This document shows positions 45,161 to 57,485 of a stretch of 64,000 bases of DNA, piece after piece. The position numbers were made by a program, and so were the translations under genes. Within the stretch, counting starts at the first letter, position 1, and each line of letters opens with the position of its first letter. Source of the stretch: Okapia johnstoni (Eukaryota > Chordata > Mammalia > Artiodactyla > Giraffidae); assembly GCA_024291935.2 (NCBI GenBank), contig CM044313.1, forward strand, positions 84,071,001 through 84,135,000, in the 5' to 3' direction. The notes below the pieces were generated by a model. That model searched no databases, had not been told where the DNA came from, and saw nothing but the letters and a program-made list of their open reading frames with translations.

Positions 45161-45908
45161 ACAACACTAATGCCTTTGTTCCCATACCTAACCAGCAGTG
45201 ATTTCTTGGAGCACTCAATTTCTATTATGTAAAATGGGCCTAGTAATGGTTTCTATCTCCTACAGGTTGGGGGAGGACAGATGAGTTTTGAACAGCATCA
45301 TCTGCATAGCCAGCAACAAGAAGTATCATCAGCCTTTTTGCCTTTATTTTACTAAAAGGGAAATCTCAGACATCTAAATCTATAGTAACAGTAAAATAAA
45401 TTGTCATTTTCAAATCCTCCTGTAACATAGCTCGGTTTGATCGGTGAAATCTCTCCTAACTTTACCTAAGTTAGCTAAACTATATGGATTTAACTATTGG
45501 CCAGAAACTCAGGATGCTTGTTCTCAGGTCCAGCCTCTGGGGGTGTAGAGTTTAGACCATGACAGTGACATTTCTCTATTTTCAAATTGAGAAGTATCTA
45601 GGAAACCTTATATCTATAAACTCAGGTGACTCCATGGTTCTATGCAGAGGTACCATTACACTGAAATATATAACAGCTTTTGCAGTGAGGCAAGTGAGAT
45701 GCTACTGTCCAAGTCTAGTGAAGATACACCATGATAACCAAGACTTCTCTTATGCTTTCTAGAGTACAAAAAAAACCCCAAAACCAAAAAAAGAAACATG
45801 AACTTAAAATAATAATTCACCTCAGGAAAAAAATATGCAAGGGAATGTGAAAAATTAAATATTCTCTTGATTACTTTTTAATATTTTCTAGGATATTTTT
45901 ATTTGATT
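45161..45908. other. unassigned stretch
   Basis: No gene. A short MIR-like piece (TAAAATGGGCCTAGTAATGG, about 45230-45250) is possible. An A/C-rich low-complexity tract lies near 45766-45796. Confidence 0.45.
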
Positions 45909-46670
45909 TATGGCAGAAAGTGAAGAACTAAAGAGCCTCTTGATGAAAGTGAAAGAGGAGACTGAAAAAGTTGGCTTAAAGCTCAACATTCAGAAAACTA
46001 AGATCATGGCATCCAGTCCAATCACTTCATGTCAGATAGATGGGGAAACAGTGGAAACAGTGGCTGACTTTATTTTTCTGGGCTCCAAAATCACCACAGA
46101 TGGTGATTGCAGCCATGAAATTAAAAGATTTTACTCCTTGGAAGGAAAGTTGTGACCAACATAGACACCATATTAAAAAGCAGAGACATTACTTTGCCAA
46201 CAAAGGTCCGTCTAGTCAAGGCTATGGTTTTTCCAGTGGTCATGTATGGATGTGAGAGTTGGGCTATAAATAAAGCTGAGCGCTGAAGAATTGATGCTTT
46301 TGAACTGTGGTGTTGGAGAAGACTCTTGAGAGTTCCTTGGACTGCAAGGAGATCCAACCAGTCCATCCTAAAGGAAATCAGTCCTGAGTGTTCATTGGAA
46401 GGACTGATGTTGAAGCTGAAACTCCAATACTTTGGCCACCTCATGAGAAGAGTTGACTCATTGGAAAAGACCTTAATGCTGGGAAGGATTGGGGGCAGGA
46501 GGAAAAGGGGACGACAGAGAATGAGATGGTTGGATGGCATCACCAACTCAATCGACATGGGTTTGGGTAAACTCCGGGAGTTGGTGAAGGACAGGGAGGC
46601 CTGGCGTGCTGCGATTCATGGGGTCGCAAAGAGTCAGACAAGACTGAGCAACCGAACTGAACTGAACTGA
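45909..46670 (+). mobile_element. BovB LINE 3' fragment
   Basis: 5'-truncated BovB starting at the codons for MAESEE, just after the YADD motif, and ending in ACTGAACTGAACTGA. Open frames at 45910-46155 and 46326-46670 are its coding remnants, separated by a frameshift near 46130 and a stop after the AER block. It is of the younger type (GAGTGTTCATTGG, ACTGA tail). Confidence 0.93.
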
Positions 46671-48044
46671 TATTGAAAACGATTTGATGGAACAATTACC
46701 CTTTTTTATTGTAAACAAAGAGTAACTCAATAATTGGACTGGCCACAGTGTACAATTAGAAAAATTATTTTAGAAAAATTAGGTAGCAAATGTATTGAGA
46801 TCCTTATTAAGCTAGGAATTGAAATACTATAAATCCAGAGACCCATTCATGTGAGTCAGTCTTCACATTTATTCAAATAATAAAATGTCTTTAAGTTAAA
46901 AGAATGTTGTGAAAGAACAATGAAAGGCTTCCTTCAACTGTGTAATTGATTGAAATGCAAAATAAGTTTTAAATAGTCCTCAGTAGAGAGAGAGATATAA
47001 TTATATTATTTTCAGCTTTAGTCTGATAGTTTTTGGTTATATAAAATAATCGGTATGATCCTCTGTACCTGACAGATAATTCAACACTCATTAATTTTGC
47101 ATTGAAATTCACTCAGAGACACCCGTGCAGATGAATAAATACTGTGAAGCATCTTTTTCTTATACAGAGGTAGAAAGTCAAAGACTTTTTTATATACTCC
47201 TACATTCTTTGCTTGTCTTCATTAGATGAAATAAAAATGAACTGTTTCTACATTGCAGCTACAGAATTCTGAAGAGTGACTAGTTGTACTACCTTTAGTC
47301 AAACATTTGTTCTCTCCAATATAAAATGTAAAATTGTAGAAAACAGTAAAATAGTCATATAATTTTTCCTCTATTGTTTTGTTTCCTGTTGAGACGAATA
47401 GTAAATGTCTAATTAATGTGTACATATGACAAGATACTTTTTTCCCTAAACATTAGCAATTGAATTCATATCATTTGTCAAATAGTGTATCCTTTTTTCA
47501 CTAATTTGAAAGGCCATGCTTTTTATATAAAACTCATTGTTTATGGAAGAATCTGTTTCTGGGTTGTTTTCTGAAAGTCCATTCTTGAACTTGCCTTTCA
47601 CTCTGGATTACTTGAGTTTTCCACTGCAGATAACCTATGAGCTCAGCTCTACTCTTTATTCTTCCTTATTGTGGTTTTGTTTGTTTGTTTTGGCTCTTTT
47701 CATCATTTTTTTCCCATGAACTTAGAACCAACATATATAATTTCATTAAAAAGATTTTTAAATGTATTATATTTCATTAATTAATATAATTGCCACTTTT
47801 AAATGTTTTTTCATTCAAAAACAGCATTACTGTTGATCAGTTGAAGTATTTCTTGTGAACTAGAGCAAAATTTGCATTTTGTCCATGTATAAATCTTGTA
47901 CCTTCAGTTAAACTGATTCTTATATATTCATATTTTTCATTTACAAATGAGGTATTTCTTAAATTTTCAGTTTTTTTCTGATTAATGTGAACATTCTCAT
48001 TTTTTAAAGTTAATTTTGTTCTTATGTGCCTTACTGAGCTTACA
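46671..48044. other. unassigned AT-rich stretch
   Basis: No gene or named repeat seen. Confidence 0.5.
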
Positions 48045-48272
48045 CGACATAGTGGTTAGAGTATATACTGAGCAACTAGGCTACTTGTGTTCAAGTCCTT
48101 CATCTGTCACTTTCTCCTGTGTAACTTTAGATAAAATGTGCCTCAGTCTATTCATCAGTAAAATAGGAGCAATAAAAGATAACTGCTTCATAGTATTGCT
48201 TTTATAACCAGCAGGTAATTTATAGAGACCATCTGGCATATACATATTGCTTTTTATATTTGGATGAATGTC
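48045..48272 (+). mobile_element. MIR SINE
   Basis: Plus-oriented MIR with most blocks visible: ACATAGTGGTTAGAGTATAT, TCAAGTCCTTCATCTGTCAC, TGTGCCTCAGTCTATTCATC, AGTAAAATAGGAGCAATAAA, CATAGTATTGC, CCATCTGGCATATACA. Confidence 0.8.
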
Positions 48273-48315
48273 AAACCTTTGAATTTCTAGGCATAATAAT
48301 AATACGGCTTTGGCA

Positions 48316-48706
48316 TGGCATGTGTGGTCAGTCATGTTCGATTGTAGCCTGCCAGGCTCCTCTGTCCATGGAATTTTCCAGGCCAAATACTGGAAAGTGA
48401 AAGTGAAAGTCACTCAGTCATGTCCAACTCTTTGGGACCCCATGGGCTGCACAGGCCATGGAATTCTCCAGGCCAGAATACTGGAGTCAGTAGCCATTTC
48501 CTTCTCCAGGGGATCTTCCCAACCTAGGGATCGAACCCAGGTCTCCCACATTGCAGGTGGATTCTTTACTAGCTGAGCTACCAGAGGAGCAAGAATACTG
48601 CCATTTCCTTCTTCAGAGGGTTTTCCTGACCAAGGGGTCAAACACTTGTCTCTTGCCTCTCCTGCATTGGCAGGCAGGTTCTTAAGTTGAGGCACCAGGG
48701 AAGCTG
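48316..48706 (-). mobile_element. Bov-tA SINE, outer copy split by a second SINE
   Basis: The left part (48316-48390) is the reverse-complement Bov-A body up to GGCCAAATACTGGA. The right part (about 48592-48706) resumes with CAAGAATACTG and runs to the head GGCACCAGGGAAGC. The break falls inside the AAGAATACTGGA block, where the inner copy landed. Confidence 0.88.
48391..48591 (-). mobile_element. Bov-tA SINE, inner copy
   Basis: Complete reverse-complement Bov-tA (AAGTGAAAGTCACTCAGTC to GAGCTACCAGAGGAG) in the same orientation as its host SINE. The shared AATACTG on both sides may be a 7-bp target-site duplication. Confidence 0.9.
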
Positions 48707-48835
48707 GGTAAGAGCATAAATGAATAAAAGCAGAATCATCCCTTTCTTTTAAATAATAAGTATTGTTCATTGTTTACCTTATTGCATCAGTTTCTTGCTA
48801 GGACCTAGGAAGTGACATTATGTTTGTTACATATA

Positions 48836-49036
48836 GTGGTTTAGTTGCTAATTCGTGTTCAACTCTTGTGAACCCATGGATTGTAGCCCACTAGGCTCCT
48901 CTGTCCATAAGATGTTCCAGGCAAGAATACTGGAGTGGGTTGGCATTTCCTTCTTCAGGGCATCTGCCTTACCCAGGGATCGAACCTGGGTTTCCTGCAC
49001 TGCAGGCAGATTCTTTACCGACTGAGCTACCAAGGA
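48836..49036 (-). mobile_element. Bov-tA SINE
   Basis: Reverse-complement Bov-tA ending in GAGCTACCAAGGA. It is flanked by a 9-bp target-site duplication, TTACATATA, at 48827-48835 and 49037-49045. Confidence 0.93.
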
Positions 49037-49045
49037 TTACATATA

Positions 49046-50785
49046 AAAAAAAAACACTGTTTGTTGCATTTTCTTTGCATATAAAATACTCAGTTTGTTT
49101 AACACATTTTACATTGACAACATCTATAGACATTAATTGCCTGAATTGCCTGGGGAAATATAGTCATTTTATTCAAAGGGTACCCAAACTGGGCTACACT
49201 AACAGATTTCTTAAGAAAGGCTGGGCCTATGCAGTAAGTCCATTTTTTTTTTTTTCCAGAATATTCAGGACTCCTTTTTTTTGTTTAACAGGGGAACAGA
49301 CACCAGTCAAGCATGTGTCTTAGCATCACTCTTTGTTCTTTGGATGTGCAGAAGGAACATACTAAACATAAGTTTTAATTGAGTATTATAACCAACCACA
49401 AATTTCCAGCAAGTGACAGTCATTTTGGCCTCCATAGTTTATTGCCTTTAAAATGCATATTGATTTTGCCATTGGTATCTTGGAAATCTCACCATGTCTT
49501 ATAATCAGTTGCATCCTGGATTCAGAAAGTATACTATGTATCTTGAGATTTTTCTCTTTTGTTTATATTTTAATACAACTTCCAATAATATAAATTTATT
49601 CACTCATTTTTTTTCCCCTAAGAGGATCACAAATTACATAAATGGGTTTTATGTTCAGTATGACAGGCCTGGCATTAACATTCTTTTCTGTTTAATTCTC
49701 AGACACTTCATTCCTTTTCCCCCTAGAGTTACATTGAAATAGATTATCTGGTCGTTCCAGAGGTCATGGAATATTGTTATAATCCTTCCATTCTGGTAAC
49801 TTTGGTATAAAGTTTTCATTCTCTGCTGTAGGGTAGCTTGATGATTCCAGGGCAAGTTTATGACAAGCTGTGGTTAATTGTACTGAGAGAATTTTCTTCT
49901 ATGGCAAGGATGTTTAGGTCTTATAATTTACTACTTACATAGGTTTAGAATTTTAGTGTGTCATAATGCACATTTCATTTGTCTCTCAGATGCATACTTG
50001 AATGTCTAGGTCTCCATCCAACTGGCATGCAAGACTCAGATTTCCTCTGTACTATTAGGACCTATCCAGACCAAACTGAGACTGTACCATATCACAGATC
50101 ACACATATAAGGACATATCTGATCCAGTGAACCTTGGCTCAGATTTCAACCAGGTGTCCATGTGTCCAAGGCAGTTCTTGGTCTAAAAATTTTTGATACA
50201 ATTTATGGTAATTATTTTATGGTCAAATTTCAGTTTCACCTAGCAGTGTACCTGCTCACAGTAGATGTTCAAAAATATTACCTGTATTGGATTAATCACA
50301 GGATTGCTAACAAAAGCAGTCCTATAATTCAGCAAGAATTACATTGTTAAGTATCTTTTTAAAAAGTTCTGTTTTGTTTTTATATTTTCTAATCTATTCT
50401 TGTTTGTTAGTGAGTCATATCTTTATTCAACTTTGAATTTGCAGTCCTAGCAAAATGACTATTTTTTCTCTGTAAAGCCAACATTTCACTCAAGCTTTTC
50501 TTCGTAGAAATGCCCCTGAATGCTTCAGCATTCAAGAAATTTATTGGCTACACATGATTTTACTTCTTATAGATACCTACAGTTCCTGACTCCAAACATG
50601 GGTTGATTCTAGAGGAGGTACTGAAGTTGGGGAAGGAATTTTGGCTCCCCCAGTAAAGTGTCTACTTTTACAAATGACTTGAATAATTTTTGAAAATAAT
50701 CATTTCCAATGTCCATTATACCAATCCATTAGGTTTAGCCAAATATAATGCATTTTCCATTACATATCTATCACACAGCCTCCTG
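49046..50785. other. unassigned stretch
   Basis: No gene or named repeat. There are A- and T-runs at 49044-49053 and 49243-49255. Confidence 0.5.
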
Positions 50786-50794
50786 TGTTAAGTG

Positions 50795-51019
50795 AATGCA
50801 TGCATGGGTGCTCAGTCACTTCAGTAGTGTCTGACTCTTTGCTACCCCATGGACTGTAGCTCACCAGCCTCCTCCATGGAATTTTCCAGGCAAGAATATT
50901 AGAATGGGTTGCCATTACCTCTTCCAGGGGATTTTCCTAACCCAGGGATAGAGCCTGCATCTCTTGTGTCCCCTGCATTGCAGGGGGATTCTTTCCCGCT
51001 GAGCCACCAGGGAAGCCCA
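50795..51019 (-). mobile_element. Bov-tA SINE
   Basis: Reverse-complement Bov-tA starting with ATGCATGCATGGGTGC and ending in GAGCCACCAGGGAAGCCC. It is flanked by a 9-bp target-site duplication, TGTTAAGTG, at 50786-50794 and 51020-51028. Confidence 0.94.
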
Positions 51020-51028
51020 TGTTAAGTG

Positions 51029-52464
51029 GATACCTTGCTCGAATGTTACAAATCATGGAATGTTTATAAACAAATGATGTTAAAAGATTATTGAAGAAAT
51101 TTATAATCTACAGTTTTCCGAATAGGCAGAACTCTCAGCACTATATGAGGTAGAGTGATAAATTTTGGGGCATTTTCCATTTTGGCAAAAAAGGTCTGTC
51201 AATATTACTGACACATTGAGATCCTAGAGGAATTGGTTATTTGTCCTTCCTGAGAATGTTACCAACATTAGGGAGGGCAGATAACCAAATGCCCTGGGAT
51301 CTCACCATAGTATTGCTAGACTTCTAAAAGTATAGAGGAGCCATAGCAATACATTCTAGTTCCTGTGGACAGCCTATATAGATACAGTGATAGAGAATTT
51401 TTCTTTAAATGTTATTTACTATTCATAATCATCTTTAAGTTTTTCCCTTCTGCAACTCAAGGAGTGACATATTTTCAAATGTAGTCTAACACATACTTCT
51501 ATAAATGGTCTCAGTCGCTTATGTAATTAACTGGTTACACTATAGATAAGAGATCCCCTGTTAACTGCTTATTCATATTTGACGACAGTATAGGTCATAA
51601 ATGGATCAAAACCACAGTTGAACTGTTTGTTGAAAGTATAAGACACTACTGTGTAGGAGTTCACAGGTCAAAGAGAAGTGGCCAGATGAGATGCCCCAAG
51701 GCATGGAATGCATTCTGTTGTCCTTGCTGACAGTGGAATCTAACTCAGTCAAGAAAATAATTTACCAGATGTAGGACCTCAGGATAGAACACAGATCTAA
51801 TTATCACCACAATCAAAGATAATGCTAATGTCACTCTAGTGGGAACAGTTCCGGCACTCTTTTCTACTAAAAGGTGAATTGTGTTTCCTGACCCATTTTG
51901 GGGAAAAAAAAGAAAAATTCTTAGGTTTTTCTACAGTACTTTTAGTGTTTAAAGCATTTTTTTTTGGCTACTTCAGCCTCCATTTCAGTTCTGTGAAAGT
52001 AGCAATGAATGCAATCTAAAAGAGTGCACAAATAATGTTGCTGTAATGGCACAGTGCTAGAATAGGGATTTGTGAGACAGCCACAGCAATATCAAGGAGA
52101 ATAATGCTTGATATTAAGCAATATTGGTGGCCCACAGTTTTGTTTTTTGCTGTTTGTGTAGCAGGTTGCAGTGTTTAAATTGGTCTATTTTTTGTTTCCT
52201 TAACTATGATTTTGGTGGGTAAACTAAGGCAAATCAACTGGCATTATTTTATTATTGAATAGATGCCAATGAATAGTATGTTTTTGTTTTGGAAACATAA
52301 TGATATTCTTTTATAGTACTGCTTATAATCTTGTTCCTTGAGTTGGTTGTAATGGAATATGTAAGTAATCCTTATTGCTGCCATATAGATTACTCTAACC
52401 AAAGAGTGATGATGTAAGAATGAAACGTATCATGATCTCTACTTTTGTGTGTGAGGAAGTGAAT
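51029..52464. other. unassigned stretch
   Basis: No gene or named repeat. There are A/T runs near 51904-51916 and 51958-51965. Confidence 0.5.
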
Positions 52465-52668
52465 GTGAAAGTGAAGTTGCTCAGTCGTGTCCGACTCTTT
52501 TTGACCCCATGGACTGTAGCCCACCAGGCTCCTCCATCCATGGGACTTTCCAGGCAAGAGTACTGGAGTGGGTTGCCATTTCCTTCTCCAGGAGATCTTC
52601 CTGACCCAGGGATTGAACCCAGGGCTCCTGCATTGTAGGCAAACACTACCATCTGAGCCACCAGGGAA
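52465..52668 (-). mobile_element. Bov-tA SINE
   Basis: Reverse-complement Bov-tA, from GTGAAAGTGAAGTTGCTCAG to the head GAGCCACCAGGGAA; well conserved. Confidence 0.93.
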
Positions 52669-53714
52669 ATTGAGCCCCTAATCCGAAATTGAATTTATTT
52701 CAAGAACAGCATTGCTTTAAGCCTGACCCCTAACATGTTCTATAGCCTCTCTAATACCAACATAAAGAGATAGTGATGAACTAGGAGGTCAAAGTAGAAA
52801 CAGTATTCCTACTACTGAAATTTAAAAAAAAAAAAACAAAAACTTACATTTGAAAAATTTGCAAAATTGAACAGACAAAACTTCTAAGAGCCCTTTCATG
52901 GCTTTGTAATGGGACTATAAAAATAAAGACTGCTGCAGGATATATTATTAGTTTTATAGTGAATTCACTTTCAGTTAATATTGTGTTAGTAAGACCTGCA
53001 TTATCGAAGAATTGCAAAGCATTGCAGTGAAAAAGTTTTTCTTTTATTTCTCTCACATTTTAAAATACAAACTTGTCAGAACTTTCTTTTAGAAGAAGGC
53101 AGTAGATGGTCTATGCTTTAGATTTTAGGATACTAACCCTAGCTTATTGACAATATAAAAAATGCTTTAATTTCTTATAAACATACTTATTGCCAGCTTC
53201 CAGGAAAGTAATTCTTAATTGTCTCTGTGATTCTGTTGGTGATCTAGATGTCATCATCTTTTCAATTTTCTTTTTCTGAAAAACATTCTTTTCTATCTAT
53301 ATTTTAATTGTAGTAGTCGATACCGTTCAATGATATGAAATATAAATTTTAATATAACTCCCATTTGAGTAAGGACACAGAGGTTCTGAGTAAAGGAGAA
53401 TGTTTCATATTTGAGAGGGAATACTTGATCCTACATTGTTATGGTTATTAGTGAAACATCTTATTATAAATTTAAAAGATTATTCACCTGAATTATATAC
53501 TTCATTGTATCATGCAAGGCATAGCTAACCCAGATACTTAAGACAGAATAAGGCAAACATAGGGAAAATGAATTCATTTAAGCTTAAATTTGTTAACAAA
53601 ACTCTAAAATTAAGTCCCATTGAGTTAGAGAAGTGTGACAAACCTTATTATAAGTATTTACCAAGTCTCGGTCCATGAAACAATCTTAATACATTTAAAA
53701 GGATTGAAGTTATA
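52669..53714. other. unassigned AT-rich stretch
   Basis: No gene or named repeat. A-run at about 52825-52837. Confidence 0.5.
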
Positions 53715-54695
53715 TGGAATACATTTTCTGTCTGCAATGAAGTTAAAATAGAACTAAATAAGTTACCTCAAAATAATCAAACACTTGGAAATAAAGAAAA
53801 GTATTTCTAAATAAACCATGGGTGTAAGGAGAAAGCACAAAGGAGAATGTTTTTAATTATACAAAAATAAATAGAAAACATATGCAAATTTGTAGAACAT
53901 AGCAAAAACAGTTCTTACAGAATGTGTCTTTAAATATTTATTTTAGAAAAGAAATGTCTAAAAATTAATGTTCTGATATTGTACCTAAGGAAGTTAGACA
54001 AAAAGATGAATTAAACTCAACAAAAATGAAAGAAAAACTTTAAAAAGGAAGGAAATCAATTAAATTGAAAAATAAAAACGAGTAAACAAGTTAAAAAGTG
54101 GATTTTTGAAATTAAGAAAATTAACAAATCTCTATTTATGTTAACCAACAAAATAGATAACACCTTTGTTAAATATCAAGGATTATAGGAAGAACATCAT
54201 TAAGGCATATTCAGATATTGTCATTATAATAAGGAAATATTATGTACAGTTAATGACAGTAAATTTAAGAATTTAGGTAACATAGACTAATTTCTTAAAG
54301 GCACAACTTGCCAAAGCTTGGATGGGATAATTAGAATATGTATGTGATCATGTAGTTTTTAAGGAAATTTAATGTATTATCAAAAATGTTCTCACAAAAA
54401 TATCTCAGAAAAGTTTTACTTCACTAGTTGTAGTAATAGAACTATAGTTGTAGTTGATAGAAATCAAACACTTGAAGAAGAAATAATGCCTATAAAATGT
54501 AAAATCTTTCATAAAATATAAAGGAGAAAAACATCTAACAAAGTATTTTATAAGGCTAGCATATCTCTGATATCAAGACCTGACAATGCATATTATGAGA
54601 GAGCAACAGACTAATTTACAGACTAATATTTCTCATTAATCTTATGCAAAAGCTTGCAATAAAATATTAGCAGTTTGAATTCAGAAGTGTGTATA
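53715..54695 (+). mobile_element. L1 ORF2 fragment, degraded
   Basis: Purine-rich plus strand following the order of L1 ORF2 between the endonuclease and RT. Landmarks are AATCAAACACTTGGAAATAA, TTAAAAAGTGGATTTTTGAA, AAAATAGATAACACC, TAAGGCTAGCATATCTCTGA and AAAATATTAGCAGTTTGAAT. Deletions and many stops leave no frame. A BovB sits directly at its 3' side. Confidence 0.6.
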
Positions 54696-54702
54696 CATGT
54701 AT

Positions 54703-55255
54703 CAGTTCAGTTCAGTTGCTCAGTCGTGTCTGACTCTTTGCGACCCCATGAATTGCAGCATGGCAGTCTTCCCTGTCCATCACCAACTCCTGGAGTTTAC
54801 CCAAACTCATGTCCATTGAGTTGGTGATGCCATCCAACCATCTCATCCTCTGCCATCCCCTTCTCCTCCTGCCCCCAATCCTTCCCAGCATCAGGGTCTT
54901 TTCCAATGAGTCAACTCTTTGCATGAGGTGGCCAAAGTATTGGAGTTTCAGCTTCAACATCAGTCCTTCCAATGAACACCCAGGACTGATCTCCTTTAGG
55001 ATGGATTCATTGGATCTCCTTGCAGTCCAAGGGACTCTCAAGAGTCTTCTCCAACACCACAGTTCAAAAGCATCAGTTCTTCGGGGCTCAGCTTTCTTCA
55101 CAGTCCAACTCTCACATCCATACACGGCTATTGGAAAAACCATAGCCTTGACTAGACAGAGCTTTGTTGGCAAAGTAATGTCTCTGCTTTTTAATATGCT
55201 ATCCAGGTTGGTCATAACTTTCCTTCCAAGGAGTAAGTGTCTTTTAATTTCATGG
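54703..55255 (-). mobile_element. BovB LINE 3' fragment
   Basis: Minus-oriented BovB from the CAGTTCAGTTCAG tail at 54703 to the codons for HEIKRHLLL at about 55255, 5'-truncated there. The minus-strand frame at 54712-55260 stays open for 182 codons ([37 protein letters not shown] stop), so this copy has few disabling changes over its length. It is of the younger type (AATGAACACCC, ACTGA tail). Confidence 0.94.
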
Positions 55256-56025
55256 TTCATTAGTTATGTGTTACCAAAAGGGACATGCAAGGAGAAATCT
55301 AGATGATCACCAAGTTTCAAATCTACATGTATACCATGAGGAAGGAAGAACTATTTATAAACTGTAATATTACTATAAAGACATGTGGCATTAATTATAC
55401 TTCCTTATGAAAATATTTCAGAGAAATGAAGGCCAATGTGTATAGTGATTAAAAAAAAAATCCTTGTATCCACAGTTGTTTCTCCAAACAAGTGCTATTT
55501 ATATTAGTGGATAATCTATATTTCATCTGTGTTTTGAAATTTCCTAATTGTAAATCAGTTAGAGTGTTAATGTACTAATGTGATAGGAACTTGATATTCT
55601 TTGAGATAAATTACTTAGGTGGTTATCACATATTTAAAAGTTTGCCTAAATTTTTTAATATGGTGTTTTCATGCACACACACACAAAAAGAAAACATTAG
55701 ACTTTGTCCAGTAGCTTCATTGTCAAAAGAAAAGTAATCAATAAAATTTAACGGTCTCTTCTTCCAAATAGAATCACTCTCCACAAAGGCCAATCCATGA
55801 GTTTCTGTGAGGTCTCAGTGAAAGTGTTCTGAAAGCTACCCAACAGTACCCCTATATATATACAACAAGGTATATTTGATTGAGAGAATGACTATTTGAA
55901 TTTAAGGTACGGTCAATAAATCTAAGTGTTTTTATTTTTTTACAGAGTTTTATGGGCAGTACAGTGTCCTTGGGTGGTTGAAAATGCTGTGAGAAATTAA
56001 GGCAAAAAATAGTTTTTGAGATTGA
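55256..56025. other. unassigned AT-rich stretch
   Basis: No gene or named repeat seen. Confidence 0.5.
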
Positions 56026-56340
56026 ATCCTATCATACCTCTTATCCATTGCTTACTCTCACAGAGCTGAACACAAGAAGCAGAAGTATTTATTCCTGTTC
56101 ACCAAGGTGGAAATCACAAGCAGTGACAGCCCACGCTCTATCAGGTATTCTCAGCCACAAAATGAACGCTCCATCAGTAACTACCAAATCAGTGAGGTGT
56201 GTGCCGGGACCTTCGAGAGGCAAACATTTTTCCCCGAGGAGAAATGTATATTGCAAATAAGCCCGATGAGTTTGTTCAGAGATTTAAAGTTCTGTGTTAT
56301 GTCAGCAAAAGAAAAGAATTGGTGGTTAAGAGAAGAATTT
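56026..56340 (+). other. coding-like open segment, unidentified
   Basis: One plus-strand frame is open from 56026 to the CHR SINE at 56345 and on to 56412. The region 56068-56270 is locally richer in G+C and CpG than its surroundings. It reads as a plausible hydrophilic protein segment: EHKKQKYLFLFTKVEITSSD at its start, then ISNYQISEVCAGTFERQTFF further on. I do not recognise a family. It has no convincing start codon, but it is preceded by a possible splice acceptor (CTCTCACAG, 56055-56063). It could be an exon of an unknown gene, a fragment of a processed pseudogene, or chance. No partner exon was identified nearby. Confidence 0.3.
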
Positions 56341-56344
56341 AGGG

Positions 56345-56465
56345 ACTTCCCTGGGGATCCAGTGGTTAAGAATCTACACTTCCACTGCAGCGGACATAGG
56401 TTCCATTCCTAGGCAGGGAACTAAAATTCTGTATGCCTTGCAGAGCAACCAAAAAATAAAATAAA
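56345..56465 (+). mobile_element. CHR-type tRNA-derived SINE
   Basis: Plus-strand GACTTCCCTGGGGATCCAGT, TTCCACTGCAGCGGACATAG, GTTCCATTCCTAGGCAGGGAAC and an A-rich AAAAAATAAAATAAAAT tail match the CHR SINE pattern, which lacks the Bov-A body. The B box is partly decayed. Confidence 0.85.
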
Positions 56466-56819
56466 ATATTTTTTTTTTAAAGAGAGAGAATCATTTATTG
56501 AAGATCTTGAAAATGAAAAATTTAATTACTAAAATTTTAAAATATCATTAATTGGGTTAAGTAGCAGAATGTATAAAGCTGAACAAAAATTAATCATGTG
56601 AAAAATTAGAGGGAAGAATTTTCCCAGAACACAACCCACTGGGATAAAATGTAAAGTAAATAGGAAAAGGAGAGAGAGGTGGAGAATATTAATAGATATA
56701 GAGGTGCTAACTTCTCTCCGGCAGTTTCAGAAAATAAAGGTAAAGAGAGTAATGTGATTATTGAAGACATGAAAGCTGAGAGTTTCACATAATAAAAGGA
56801 AAATGGGATCATCAGACCT
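56466..56819. other. unassigned AT-rich stretch
   Basis: T-run at 56470-56479. No gene. It may be the 5' continuation of the HAL1-like block. Confidence 0.4.
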
Positions 56820-57360
56820 TATTGAGTATCAGTTAGGCTAAAGCTAAAACCAGACATTTCAAAATATTCTGAAAGTGTTTTTTTCAAGACAGGGAGGAAA
56901 TCCTAAAAGCTGGTAGAATGAAGACAAACATTACCTAAAGAGCAGTTAAGAATAAAACCGACTTCAGAATTAGTATCATCAGTATTTGAGTTTACAAATC
57001 AGAGATATATTCCAAGAAAATGTTAAAGAAAAAATTTGACTTTATAAATTCCATCATCGGACAAATTGTTTTTCAGTGCACGATTTGATAACTAATACAA
57101 TTCTAAGTAGACTACTTAGCAAATGTATCTACCCCAGAGTCTCCCTGAAAAACTCTGGCAAATGTATTCCATTGAAAATAAGTAGATGAATACAGAAGGA
57201 AGAAAACAAATACAAAAGCAGTGTTAAGCAAATAAATTAATGAACTCATTGTTGTACAAATAAGCATTTAAAAGAACACAGTTTTATGCTAACCTAGAAG
57301 CAAAAGGTAGACAGTAGGAGCAATAGACAAAATAAATCCTTGATGAGGTACTTTCCCAAG
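56820..57360 (+). mobile_element. HAL1/L1-like degraded fragment
   Basis: Diverged plus-strand similarity to old HAL1-type LINE sequence: TCAAAATATTCTGAAAGTG, CTCCCTGAAAAACTCTGGCA, AATGTATTCCATTGAAAATA and AATACAGAAGGAAGAAAAC occur in the expected order. No open frame. Confidence 0.5.
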
Positions 57361-57367
57361 AAGGAAA

Positions 57368-57485
57368 GTGTATTAGCATGGTTACAAGTGTATTAGCATG
57401 GTTACAAGTGTATTAGCATGGTTACAAGTGTATTAGTATAGTTACAAGTGTATTAGCATGGTTACAAGTGTATTAGCATGGTTAA
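57368..57485. repeat. 20-bp minisatellite, about 5.9 copies
   Basis: Unit GTGTATTAGCATGGTTACAA in tandem. The copies are identical except the fourth (TAGTATAG, two changes) and the last, which is incomplete. Low divergence between units indicates recent expansion. Confidence 0.97.

Noticed and set aside
57368..57485. CRISPR-like array
   Set aside because: Direct 20-bp tandem units without spacers, in a mammalian genome. It is a minisatellite.
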